From the NCBI GenBank assembly GCA_028023455.1, contig JAQFVV010012420.1, positions 6,089,770-6,153,769 of the forward strand: a stretch of DNA of 64,000 nucleotides, in the 5' to 3' direction. Position numbers and translations under genes: made by a program. The notes under the pieces were generated by a model. The model was not told the DNA's origin, did no database searches, and saw only the letters and a list, made by a program, of their open reading frames with translations. This document shows positions 37,420 to 48,507 of the stretch, piece by piece (the stretch's first letter is position 1; every line of letters starts with the position of its first letter). This stretch comes from Epiperipatus broadwayi. Lineage: Eukaryota > Onychophora > Udeonychophora > Euonychophora > Peripatidae.

Positions 37420-38179
37420 TTGTCAATTTATATCTTTCAAGCAGGTGCTGTGGAATAGGCTTGGTTAATGATTTTAATTTAGTTTTTAGTCAATTTATAA
37501 GAAAATGAGTTAATTATTCTGGCAGTGAGGTATTGATTAGTATATTTGTTTTTTTATTATTTTTAAATGCAGTTACATGTAAGTAAAATCCCTCTCTGCA
37601 TTTGGTTACATAAATTGATTTATTCATTTTAAGAAACAATAGTTACCTGAGATGTTGATTGAGTTAAGGAATATTATTAAAAAAGTGGAATACAATTATT
37701 TTAATATGAAGATTAATATTATATTGTATTATAATTAAACATAGGAAATTTTAATATTAAATATAATTTGCTTATTTTATTGGGGGTCATTAGAATATCA
37801 TTGATATTTTAGTGGAGTATTGTTTTTTGATATTCCTAAGCCATTGAGATATACTTTTTGGCATATAATTAATGTTAAAGAGGGATATCTTACTGGATGA
37901 TTAGATAACAAGTCTCATGCTTATTATTATTTTATTACTAAATAATTTATTAATATTCATATCATATAGTAGACATGAAATAAGAAATATTGGTATTATT
38001 AAAATTTTATGTAAAAGAAAGAAATCTGATTACACTGATCTAGAAGATTATTTATATCTACCATATCATAGTAGATGGTGGGTAATTCGTTCGGTTAAGA
38101 TACAATATATATACACACATATATATAAACTTTACCAAGCCTATTCCACAGCACCTGCTTGTAAGATATAAATTGACAA
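37420..38179. mobile_element. 760-bp segment with 46-bp near-identical terminal inverted repeats
   Basis: 37420-37465 (starting TTGTCAATTTATATCTT, ending GGAATAGGCTTGGT) and 38134-38179 are inverse copies with one mismatch in 46. The interior is A/T-rich with no transposase; the frame at 37917-38171 runs into the right repeat and is unsupported. No target duplication is clear. It could be a young non-autonomous TIR element or a recent local inversion-duplication. Confidence 0.6.
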
Positions 38180-38680
38180 CTGAAAAAGATAAAAATATTT
38201 TCAGTTGTATTTATGACTAAACCAAAATTCTTCAGCTACCCAAGTTACAAAATCTCACATGTCTTTATCATCTGTTTATTCACTTATATCGAATTACTAT
38301 TATTTGATTTACAAGTGCAAATTTTTTTAAATTCATATATTTGACACTATCCATTTTATATAAATACGGTAACGATTATTATTAATCATTTATTGAACTA
38401 GATATTATAGACTTTTTAGCTCAGATATAAACTTTAAACAAAATATGCAAAAAAACTGGTGGGTGGAATTGGATTAAGAATATTATATAGTTATGTATGT
38501 TTAATGAAACTAAGATATATTAATGTTTAATTATGTTTGAAGTTAATATCTAGGCTAAAATAATATAATAATATCTATCCTAATAAATTATTAGTAATAA
38601 TTATTATCTCATTTATCTAAAATAGATGAAATCAAATGTGCAAAAGAAAGATATTTAGCAATTGTAAATCAAATTGTACT
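38180..38680. other. AT-rich stretch, nothing recognised
   Basis: No gene or repeat was recognised. Confidence 0.4.
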
Positions 38681-38684
38681 ATTA

Positions 38685-39525
38685 TCTATAGTGTTTGGAG
38701 GTTAGGCTGACTTCTGGGTTCTATGAGTGGTTGTAATAAGATTGAGCTAAGGTGAAAAATGCACTGAGATAAGAATATAATTTGAGAATATATTACAATG
38801 CAAATCATAACACATCCCTTCACAGAGTATTAAAATGGGACAATATCTAATTCCTGCCTTGTGTGAGAATAGTGTAATAAAAGTGATCAAAACTATCAAC
38901 ATGGGCAAGGAAATCAGGTGTTGATATCTCTATAACACTGCAAATATACTATTTACTAAGTCAGACATAAATATATTTTCAGGATAGAGATAATATCTAG
39001 CTTAATAAATGACTAGTAAAAGTTATTAATATATTTTTATAATATGGTTTGTATCAAAATTCTGAATGCAGAATTTTGAAACTGTCAATTAAACTATGGT
39101 AATATGCCATTTATATTTATACTGAATAAATGATGAAAATATATGTAAAAGATTGTGATCTGGACCAACTGATGAGTGCTGGTTTAGCATGAAATTCCCA
39201 TCTTAGAGATCATTTACCTTTGTCACACATCTTTGATTATATGTTTCTGTAATGTATGATAAAATAGAAGTTTGAAAAATATTTAAATATATATTATATG
39301 AAATTAAGTGTAAGTATCATGAAAAACAATGTGTATACAAAGTTAAATTGTAACATTTGCTATATGGATTATTTGAAAAAGTATATATTTCTAATGTATC
39401 TATAGTGTGGGAGGTTAGTCTAACTTCTGAGCTGATGGGTGGTTGAGGTAGGATTGAACTAAGGTGAATGATGCACTGAGATATAATTTGACAATATTAA
39501 AATGATAAATGCTGCTAATATCAAA
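38685..39525. repeat. Direct repeat pair flanking about 570 bp
   Basis: 38685-38820 and about 39400-39525 share TCTATAGTGT, GGAGGTTAG, CTTCTG, GTGGTTG, GATTGA, CTAAGGTGAA and ATGCACTGAGATA in order. The interior contains a family B ribozyme fragment at 39140-39250. It may be duplication of the flank or long repeats of a non-autonomous element; there is no coding evidence. Confidence 0.55.
39157..39212 (+). ncRNA. Hammerhead-like motif, family B (intact 5' core)
   Basis: GATC then TGGA then CCAA, CTGATGA (39169-39175), stem II GTGCT / AGCAT (G-U closing pair) and GAAA are all intact. The 3' part has decayed (TTCCCATCTTAG in place of TACGTATATTGG), while the outer AGATC remains. This copy shows the ancestral core best. 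Confidence 0.55.
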
Positions 39526-40190
39526 ACACCAGTCTTTTTTAGAAAAATAATAGTAAACATAAAATGCAATTACATATACTACTTGAATCATACAGAAGTG
39601 TTCAGTTTGGCAATAAATATTCTTTAGATTGAACTTCAAATCAAACTCACATGTAATCAATGTCTTTTTCAGTGCAATCAAGTATTATTTAAATTTACTT
39701 ATTTTAAAACCATTTATGAAAGAATAATGTTTGACTGTATACTAAAAAAAACCAAATAACTATAGTATCAGTTTGATAAAGAAGGCTGTTGCTTTGATAT
39801 TAGCAACATATGGAGGCTTGATCACTTCATTATTTATATTTGTCTGGCAATGATGTATTTTCTTGTTTTTTAATATTTCATAAATGGCTTTAAAATGAAT
39901 AGAAAATAATTCTGTCATGTGAAGATTAATATTTGGTTGCATTAAAGAAGATTTGGTTTTTATCTGAATCTGATTTAAATTTCAGTCTAAAAATATTATT
40001 TGTCAAACTCATAATCTTTATAAGGACAGGAGATAATATATGCAAGTATATATTTGCATTTAATATTAGTTTGATTTAAAAAGCTGGCAGTTTGATATTT
40101 GCAGCATTGTGGAAGTTTGGTTACTTTAATCAATATTTACTTAGCTTGCAACATTGTATTCATTTGTTTATATATATATTATAATGATCC
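39526..40190. repeat. Diverged duplication 39768-39860 / 40066-40165
   Basis: Both blocks share AGTTTGAT, AAGCTG, TTTGATATT, GCA, GGAGGCTTGAT or its variant, and CAATGATGTATT-like endings. The remaining sequence is A/T-rich with no gene recognised. Confidence 0.45.
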
Positions 40191-41900
40191 AAAAGAAAGT
40201 GAAGATCGAATCTAACTGCAATCTGCACTACAACGGCGCCATCTAGGAATTTGAGCCTAGAAAAATTTATAAAGTAGGCAGATACGCGCTGTTAAGATTC
40301 CACTTTATTTAAATATTCACACCGTTAGCCCATTGTCACTAGCTCATGGAGATGCAGAGATAAGAAATAACTTGTTTAGTTTGTATATATAAAAAAATAA
40401 AAGCCCCTGCCAGAAATTAACACATAAAAATATTTATATACGCACATATAAAATCATTCTAAATTTGAGGAATACATTTATTATTGAGCTTTTAATATTA
40501 ATTTTTAATTTAGTGTGTCGAGTATGAACAGACTGCATAGATTGTATTTGAAAAGAAAATATTCTATCCCTGATTTAACCTTAGGCCAAAAAGTTCGCAG
40601 TCAAATCGGCGTCAATCCATCTGATATATTGATGTATTCAATGTAACACGAATACGGCAACACAAAAATCATACTGTCAGGAATGTACCTCTGAACAGCA
40701 GGGTTAAGAGAAGAAATTGTTTCTTGCCCAGAACAGGAATGTGATGTCTGTTGGGCAAGAAGAACAATAAAAAAGAAAACTCCATAGGAAGGGGTGGCGG
40801 TCCTTTTTGCCGACTTACGATCCCATCCATAGGCAAAACGGAAGTGTGTGGCATATACAGCGATTCTGCCCATAGCGAATCTCGTACTACATCTACTAAT
40901 TACACCAATATATCCAATCCATTGACCTAATTTAACTACGAAACAAATAACCCAAGATTACCCTCCCCTAATTAATTAATATAATTTTACAAATCTATAT
41001 AGCCATTCATGCCCGACTTAAATTTAATATTTATATAAGTTCGCACAGATGAATTTTATAAAAATTTGTTTTATAATGTTGAGCACAGATTGGCTGCACA
41101 GATTCTATGGTTAAAAACATTTCAAAATAAACCTAAACAATCAAAATACAAAGTCATTGATAACATCAATTGCAGAGGAAATACAAGAAACCCAATAGCA
41201 TTCATCATAAGATGCCGCACTGACATCAATGACCTATATATTCCAATCGAATATGAAACAGCAACATAATTAACCACTAACAAATCTATGCAACATCTAT
41301 ACCCAACTTAATTTTCATGCATTTAAATAATTTATACAATAAGAAAAAAAATGGAAATGATTTTTATCAAACGCCCGAACATATAAAATTAAACATTATT
41401 AATTGACCTGAAAACTTACAAAAGTCAGATAAAAGTCCATTCAAAATTTAGGTTAGCTTGTTTATTAAACTTAACAACTCTTGATGAAAGTTCTTAATTA
41501 ATTTTATGATTTTAACAATTGTTCAGTTCATATAGCTTACGGTAGAAGAGCTCCCGGTTCCTGGTGTTAATTTCCATGGAGTCTTTATATGAAACCCGGT
41601 CTATCTGAAGGCAGCCTTAGCTGGAACAATCCTGGTATTACAGTCATTTCATTTGGGATAAGTGAGAGAGAGAGAGAGTGATATGTGCATCCTATTGCTC
41701 TTCTCACAAAGCAAGCTGGAAACTGACTGGAACTCAATATTTTTTTTTTATAGTAAATCTCCAGATTGAACGAACAAAGAAGTCACTAATCCAAATTTTC
41801 GTTAAGATCCGAGAGGCTTGGTGCTTCCATTGGTCAAGCTAAATTCTTTTTATTCTCTTATCTAATTTTCATCTGACTTTTTAATTACACAAGAGCCCCA
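40190..41900 (-). other. CpG-containing, GC-richer island; possible 5' gene region
   Basis: This is the most mixed and CpG-containing part of the window (for example ACGGCGCC at 40231, GATACGCGC at 40283). On the minus strand a 90-codon frame at 40873-40601 starts MGRIAVYATHFRFAYGWD, has a hydrophobic stretch around residues 31-41 (VFFFIVLLA) and contains donor-like GTAAGT and acceptor-like CCCAACAG sites. I do not recognise the protein. A promoter-like array lies upstream at 41718-41832. It could be a true first-exon region or an unrecognised old repeat. Confidence 0.3.
41718..41832 (-). promoter_or_regulatory. Candidate Pol II promoter: CCAAT, TATA, initiator
   Basis: On the minus strand: CCAAT at 41828-41832, TATAAAA at about 41746-41752 and an initiator-like TCAGTTT at about 41720-41726. 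That gives TATA about 28 bp and CCAAT about 105 bp upstream of the putative start, which is good spacing. A possible leader of about 148 nt follows, containing a CT repeat and upstream ATGs. A short frame MEINTRNRELFYRKLYEL begins at 41577 and ends at 41512, with a donor-like GTAAGC inside. Any of these boxes can occur by chance in AT-rich DNA. Confidence 0.3.
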
Positions 41901-42267
41901 AGGCTAGCTTGCTTTTCAATTAATAAACAATCATTTCCATTTACAGATTACAGGAATTAATTAATACCTGTTTTTATTTTTACTTACGTTATTTCTTTAT
42001 TAAAATATTTTTATATTTAAATCTTGTATTTTTTTATAAAAAAGTACGTTCAAATACTTTTTTTTATTTATAAAAAAAAAAATATTTTTAAAGTTTGCAT
42101 CTGTGCGAATATATATATACGTTTAACAAACATTTTAGCTTTTAGTTTTTTTAATAGATTTTATTTTTATTTGCGAACTTTAAGATTTTATTTTAAATTA
42201 ATATAATGGCATATTTATATACCATTACAATATATATATATATGTCCATAGATAATAAGTCATAAAA

Positions 42268-42376
42268 TATATTCTACCAGAGTATGTAAACAAGTATCAA
42301 CCATTGTTTTGTACCAAAGATTTATTACTATAATAGTTGATAATTGTCTACATACACTGGTAGAAGATATATATAT
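42268..42376. repeat. Inverted repeat, arms about 33 bp
   Basis: TATTCTACCAGAGTATGTA on the left (42269-42287) is mirrored by TACATACACTGGTAGAAGATA on the right (42351-42371). The second inner arm GTATCAACCATTG is less well matched. TA runs lie on both sides. Confidence 0.6.
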
Positions 42377-42390
42377 AATGAAGTAACTCA

Positions 42391-43040
42391 CAATATATAT
42401 ATATATATAATGTTAAACACAATTATTTTTAAATAGTAAATGTTGTTTCAGCAAATAATATACACTCCTACTTCAATAATTGACAATACTTTAATAAGAA
42501 AATGAAATCTTATTGCTTCTCATTGTATTAAATAAGATTGTCTTAAGTACTTAAGGCAGAGAGTGTGAACATTAATCAATCCAATTATTTTATTGTTTTT
42601 ATATTGATTAAACAGATTGATTTTTATTAAACAAAGTAAAAAAAAACCTTTTCATTTTTTTTTTACTTTAACTTTATAATCAACATTAAACAATCTATAT
42701 TTAATAAAGTAAATTACAATATGCATATATATATATATATATAATGTTACAACCAATAGCTTTTAAATAGTAAGTGCTATTATAGCAAATAATAGACACT
42801 CTCACCTCAATACTTGACAGTACTATAATAAGAAAATGAAATCACTTTCTTATTGATTCTCTTATTAGATTGATTAATATTTACACTCTTTGCCTTAAGT
42901 ATTTAAGTCTTTATATACAAAGAAAACTAATAAGAATGTGATTTTATTTTCTTATTATAATATTATCAAATATTGAGGTGGAAGTGCGTATTATTTATCA
43001 TAACATTTACTATTTAAAAATAATTGTTTAACATTATATA
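42391..43040. repeat. Three copies of one unit: two direct, one inverted, bounded by TA runs
   Basis: 42395-42590 and 42735-42910 are direct copies (TATAATGTTA, TTTTAAATAGTAA, AGCAAATAATA, AATAAGAAAATGAAATC). 42925-43040 is the inverse of the first part (ATTTACTATTTAAAAATAATTG). TA runs occur at 42391-42410, 42725-42743 and 43016-43029, at or near the copy boundaries. This may be insertion at TA microsatellites, or microsatellites growing from element ends. Confidence 0.6.
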
Positions 43041-43047
43041 TATATAT

Positions 43048-43578
43048 ATTAAAAGAGACTTGAGCCCAGATTTTCAAAGTCTCTACTACTATACACCCCA
43101 TCTTATACAATGAATCCACATGACCACATGCATGTGAAAAATATGAATGATTTCTGATATAAGTATTTTGTGTTGAACCAGCACTTACTATTTTCTGCAC
43201 ATATATGCAATCAGTGCTTCAGTTTATATTAAGTTTATATTATATGGGTATGACAGTAGTAGTGGCATCAATAAGGCTTTGAGTGTTCTACCATTGGATT
43301 TACAATGATGTGGATGGCTGAAGAGTTGGAAAGTGAAGAATATTGATGCTCGTCCATTAAAGTTTGAAGGTTTTCTATCTTAATATAAACTAAAGCCCTG
43401 ATTGTATATATGTGTGGGAGAAGATGATCTGAACCAACTGATAAGTCCTGGGTTCAGCATGAAACACATATATTGGAGATCATTTATCTTTTTCAAAAGG
43501 GTGTGGTCATGTGTATCATTTGAATAAGATAGACTGCATAGTGGTCAGCAGCTTAAAATCGGGTTCAAGTCTCTTCTA
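43048..43578. mobile_element. Palindromic ribozyme element, family B dimer
   Basis: The left end AAGAGACTTGAGCCCAGA (43048 on) is the inverse of the right end ending GGGTTCAAGTCTCTT near 43573. The left arm reaches about 43235 and the right arm begins about 43379. The right arm carries GATC at 43426 and a hammerhead-like motif, then a tRNA-like outer segment ending in box B-like GGGTTCAAG. The left arm has a decayed motif near 43150-43190. Confidence 0.72.
43426..43481 (+). ncRNA. Hammerhead-like motif, family B (43.4 kb)
   Basis: Outer stem GATC / GATC (43426-43429 and 43478-43481), inner stem CCAA / TTGG, core CTGATAA (one change), a stem II region GTCCT / AGCAT and GAAA intact. The whole stem I is preserved, but the core change and stem II mismatch probably abolish activity. 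Confidence 0.55.
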
Positions 43579-43619
43579 ATTATATTAAGTTTAGTATTGA
43601 CAATATACTTATATTTGAA

Positions 43620-44066
43620 TATTAGATATTCAGCTTGTATTTTGCCATATGTGAGGGGCCAGAGTGATTTAAAGTCAACATGGATATGACAATAATATTG
43701 GCATCAAAAAGTGGTTTGAGGGTTCCATTATTGGATTTTCAATGATATAGATGGCTGAAGAGTTGGAAAGTAGAGAAGACTGAAACTTGCTCATTAAAGT
43801 TTGAATGTTTTCTATCTTAATGTAAACTGAAGCACTGATTGTATATATGTGTGGAAGATAGTGATTTGACCAACTGATGAGTGCTGGTTCCGTAATGTAA
43901 TACGTATATTGGAGATCATTTATCTTTTTTTCACAGGTATGTGGTCATTTGTATCAGTTGTATAAGATGTAGTGCATAGAGATATGGAGCTTGAAAGTCT
44001 GGGTTCAAGTTCCTTCTACTTACATTAAGTTAAGTATTGACAATATACTTATATTTGAATATGATA
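43620..44066 (+). repeat. Second family B unit, tandem duplicate of 43.2-43.6 kb
   Basis: The order GATATGACA, TGGCATCA, GAAGAGTTGGAAAGT, the hammerhead region (43863-43917, CTGATGA intact, GAAA changed to GTAA) and CTGGGTTCAAG repeats the preceding unit. The flank TTAGTATTGACAATATAC at about 43592 recurs near 44029 as TAAGTATTGACAATATAC, so the duplication includes flanking DNA. Confidence 0.7.
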
Positions 44067-44133
44067 TATATATACATTGGGCATTATATGTGAGTACTTT
44101 AAGCAATATTTCAATGAAAGCTTTAATTTAAAC

Positions 44134-45993
44134 CAGTATTTCCCAAAGTGGGTGGTGAATATGTCTAGGGGGGCGATAGTGGGTTCATAAGTATTTGGGA
44201 GGGGGGTGTTCAGAGGGTCCAGCCTTTTCTCTGGATGCCCAAATCATTGGCTTTAACTCTCTCTGAAATCTCTAATTTTTATGTTATTTTGCCGATTTTA
44301 TGGTTATTTTATAAATTGTTTATGTGCAAGAATATATAAAAAAGGGGGATAGTCAGAGTAATTGTAAATGTTTTGCACATTTTTTATGGGTTTTTTTTCT
44401 ATTAACAAGTTGAATGGAATGCAGGGTAACATTGTATGGCTAATCTTAAATTTTACTAGTAGATAGAAGTAGTCATCTTGTGCATTATATTTTTTTATTA
44501 AAAAAAATAAAGTAATTTAAGGCCAATATCAGCTGAGAGAATCTAAAATTTTTCCATATCTCTTTTTTTTTTTTTTTCAATCTTTTGTAAAAATGGAAAA
44601 AGCTATTTCCATTGTATTAAAATTAGAAACTATATATAAAACAGAACTTCTTGAGGAATTAAAAGAGTCTGAGTAGAAAATGAAAAAAGTGAAAGATAAA
44701 AAGGTGTAAAAAGCTATATCAATTGTCTTATGACCAATTATCCAAGAAATTGGAGATAACAGCTTTGAGCTTATTGTTTTCCTTGCTATGTTTTGTTTGC
44801 TGGGTGGTTAAGGGTTTGCTGAACTAAGAGAAATATTCTAGTTGTAAAGCAGAACTTTATGAAGGAAGGCAGAACTGAGCCTAGCTTCAACTTATAGTCT
44901 GTCCAGAATTGCATGATCGACTCTTGGTTGGCTGCTGTCATTATTATAAAGATTTCTTGAGAATACTAAGAAATATAAAAGTGCCTAAATTTTATCATTA
45001 AGATGCTAATGAAGTGAACTTCCAATCTTAATGCACCAGCCAAACTCCTATGTTGCTGTCATGTAGCCACAGATGTTAGTTGATGATGATGAATACCTTA
45101 ATGCCTAAGTTTTGCTGTGAAGAAGGGAAGCTCTCACCACCTTGTTGTTATGGTTTATAGTGCACTTAAAATTTACTAAAGTCTGGAGATGGTTAATGGA
45201 AAGAAACCAGAAGGAATCTGGATGGTACTATTTTTTTATTATTTATTATCATTATGTCTTGTTGCTATAAATTTTATTGTATTTTTTTTATTATTTGTAT
45301 TTTTTTTTGTTTTTTTTATAAATTATTATTTGATTTTCCTACTTTAAAACAGTTCTACCAAATTAATTTCTGGATTGCTCGTGTGTATGCTGAGGTGTAG
45401 ATATATATTTGTTTGTTGTTGTTTGCTTTTAACACACTGTTCTATTTGAGAAAAGAGAAACTTACTTTGCTTGAAATTATTATTATTATTTTTGTAATCT
45501 CTATATCTGATTATTGAAAATTTATTGGCATGCTGATTATTTTTTTTTGTTGGCAATGGTATTTCTTTTTTGAAAGTGTTTTTTTCTTCTTGAAAGTGGC
45601 ACATAAATGTGAGGTTTGGTTTCAGCCTTTCAAAGATATACCACCTAGAACTTTGTAGTACCATTAAGGAAGGTATTAGAGTTTTGGACAGGTAGAAATC
45701 AAGAAATATAATCGATTTTGGTTTGATTTTACTCATTTAAATTTAGTAACTTTAATTTTTTTTTCTTGTTATTGGTATTGAGTTTATATTGATGCCATGA
45801 CCTCATGTCATATCTTGAGTGCATCCTATGAATTACAGGGTAGGCATTATCCAGTACAGTATTATTAGTTGCTATTTATGTCAAAAATATCAAACAGATT
45901 GAACGTGGAAAACTGTTATACTGGGGGGGGGGGGGTTACAAAATTTATGTCTTACAAAGGTGGCAGTGACCTGAAAAAGTTTGGGAACCTATG
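44134..45993. mobile_element. hAT-type DNA transposon, non-autonomous (1.86 kb)
   Basis: The left end CAGTATTTCCCAAAGTGGG (44134 on) and the right end, whose reverse complement is CATAGGTTCCCAAACTTTTT (to 45993), match the CAGNGGTTCCCAAA type of terminal repeat known from hAT elements. An imperfect 8-bp duplication, ATTTAAAC (44126-44133) and ATTTAATT (45994-46001), agrees at six positions. The subterminal pattern (GGGGGGCG on the left, AAAGGTGGCAGTGACCTGAAAAAG on the right) also fits. The interior shows no transposase. The minus-strand frame at 45344-45736 has no hAT motif. A G12 run lies near 45925-45936. Confidence 0.75.
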
Positions 45994-46001
45994 ATTTAAT
46001 T

Positions 46002-48198
46002 AATAAACTGTCTATGAAATAAAAAGTAAAAACTAATTTATTTTGCAATGTTGTATGAGTTATTACTTGTAACTGACATTAGAACATTCAAATGGCAAAC
46101 TAAGCATGATTAATTATCCAAACTACTAGAGACTCATATATACTTGATATAAAAGAAAAAAGATTGTAATAAGAATGAGTAATTAAAAGATTGAAATATG
46201 ATTACTTGTTGGGAATTGCTGCTTTTATCAGTGGAATAACTTCTCACTATATTTTTATATTAAAATCTATCCTATCTTTATAATAAGGCAAATTTTATGT
46301 TTTAACAATAAACTTTATTAATTAAAACGTGTTACATAGATTACAAATGTTGTTGTTTTAAAAACCCCAAATTTTATTCGTGCCCCAATAACAAGGTTGA
46401 GTGAACAGGTTTACAAAGCCAACAATGAGACAATTTGAATGAGCTTACATTAATTTTAGGTATCCGGATGCACAGTGACTACAAATTGTCGACATGCCCA
46501 CCCAGATATCACAAAAATATAAATAGGGAAAAAATAGAATCAAAAGAACTTATGAACAGTAGTAATAGCATATCGTATTAACATATGGTTTTGTAACACA
46601 CACACACACATTTAGGCCATAGTTTACTTTTTAAAACTTAATGCGGACACACTATTTTTAAAGTTATTGATTTTAACAAAGTTAAGATTACATTTAAAAA
46701 AAAAAACATCTGTTGGTTTCTTATTTTTCATAAAATCCCACAAAAATAAAAAAGACCTACATTATTGAAAGCAATATGTGGTTTTTAATATTTATTAATT
46801 ACATGACATTAAAAGGTTGTTGTATAAAAAATGAAGTTATTTTGTCACAGCTGACGATTATATTTGTCGTAAGTGTATTATGCAAGATTTAACTTTCTCT
46901 GTCAATTTAAATTTTTACTGCTTTATATCAGCATAAAATTTTCTCTGAAAACTTTCTAAAATATTTTTTACGAAAAAAAATCTATTAATCTGTCTCATAC
47001 ATATTTATATACATTGTAATTGAATGTTAAAATTCATTTTAATTAATTCATTATACAAATTAAATTAAATGTTCGACTGCAGTTTTCTTTTAAATACTTT
47101 TTTTAAAACTTTTTTTAGGGATCTAACAAACATCTGATTATTTACTAACCTAAAACCATGTTTGATATCAAAGTCTTCTTCTACTAGCCGTTGTGTAATA
47201 CCATATAATCATTATATATTTTTTGATTTAGTTAATCTATAAATCCTAGCCTTTTCGACAATCTGGATTTAAATCTGGGCTGAGGAAATTTTTTTTGTTT
47301 CATTTTTATTGTTCTGAGTTAGTCAACTTAAGAAATCATCCATTATTGTTCGGTAAATTGATATCTAGCAATTCTTTTTTAGAGATGAAACAAAAATGGA
47401 AAAGCATTCAAACCTTTACAATATAGCAATTAGAAAGTCTGATATAAAATCTTCTTTCATTGTTTTATGGAGTATTGTTAAAGAACTCATTTTGAAGTAG
47501 ACTATATAAAGACTATTTTAATAAAACTTTAGTTCATAAATATGTAAGAAAAATATAATAAATAAAGTTATATTTTTAGCATATTTATAAATCTCAAAAT
47601 AGAATCTATGAATATATATATATTAAATCTGTACTTAAAGACAGGTAGAATGACTATATTCAAGTAATAGAGTAATTAAACTTCAGAGCAATATGGCCAA
47701 GCTATAACTTAAAGAAGAATGACATTTTTGTGTCTTAACTGTAGAGTTTGATTATATAATTAAGGTACATGTGAAAATTAAAAAAATGATTTAAAATATC
47801 TTTTATTCCTACATTAAATACATTTAGATATTAATTCATTAGATGCTACCTCTAAACTATAAAATTTTTGATGTTTGTCATGATATTTTGAAATAGTACT
47901 CTGTGATAAATTTTATTATTTTGGAAAATTTTTAATGACAGTACTTTATTTGTTAGATTTAATAATTTACAGCTTAAATTTTTTTTTATCATGAATTAAA
48001 ATGAAATATAGACATTATTAACATTATTTTTTTAATATTATTTATATGTTTTACTACTAAAGAGAGTTGCAACCTGAAAAACTTAGAACAGATGTAATCT
48101 GAAAATATTTAGTGCAGTTATTGTCAATTGATGCTTGATGAGAAAGATTGGAAAATATTATTGCTTTATTGTTTTTGCCAATTCACCAATACATTAAC
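46002..48198. other. AT-rich stretch with a short CA repeat
   Basis: A CA repeat at 46596-46610 and a slightly mixed patch at 46430-46500. No gene, RNA or bounded repeat was recognised. Confidence 0.4.
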
Positions 48199-48212
48199 AT
48201 TCTATGTTGTTT

Positions 48213-48507
48213 GACAGAATAGTTCAGTTGGTAGAACGTTTACCTTAAATTTGATATTCAAGAATCTAAAGGTGCAAGTTCAACTTCTATGCAAATATTG
48301 TCACTGTGCATATAGGCCAGCAACACCTGAAGAAGAGTGGAGAATAATACTACTCGAAACATTGTGTAATTACTAACCTGTATTGTCTATTTGTGTGTTA
48401 TTACTAACAAGTTGTTTGTATTTGGAAAGTTTGAATAAAGTTTAAAATTTTCTATACATTCAACATTCACTCATAAATGATGGAAATAGTCCAACATATC
48501 ACATCTT
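48213..48507 (+). mobile_element. Solo tRNA-like/hammerhead-like unit with 14-bp TSD (family A)
   Basis: A 295-bp insertion between identical direct repeats ATTCTATGTTGTTT (48199-48212 and 48508-48521). It begins exactly with the tRNA-like head (GACAGAATAGTTCAGTTGGTAGAACG; box B-like AAGTTCAACTTC near 48277-48288), continues through GGCCAGCAACAC to a hammerhead-like motif (48327-48370), an AATAAAG-type signal (about 48433) and the Penelope tail GATGGAAATAGTCCAACATAT. It has no coding sequence. The layout is like a SINE: Pol III-type head and a tail shared with an autonomous partner, here the Penelope-like element at 19.8-23.6 kb. Confidence 0.82.
48327..48370 (+). ncRNA. Hammerhead-like motif, family A (solo unit)
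   Basis: CTGAAGA (48327-48333), stem II GAGTGG (48335-48340) with CTACTC (48350-48355), six pairs including one G-U, then GAAA (48356-48359). A very short stem III ACA/TGT with loop TTG would give a GUA site. Stem I is not apparent. One core base differs from CTGATGA. Confidence 0.45.

Noticed and set aside
38685-39525. Direct repeats as LTRs of a retrotransposon
   Set aside because: No TG/CA ends, primer-binding site, polypurine tract or coding sequence; the copies are strongly diverged.
41521-41580. AGCTTACGGTAGAAGAGC as a tRNA
   Set aside because: No box B at suitable spacing and no cloverleaf pairing; better read as part of the minus-strand leader.
45344-45736. 130-codon minus-strand frame inside the hAT element as a transposase
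   Set aside because: No zinc-finger or hAT dimerisation motif is visible, the composition is low-complexity, and it does not resemble an hAT transposase.
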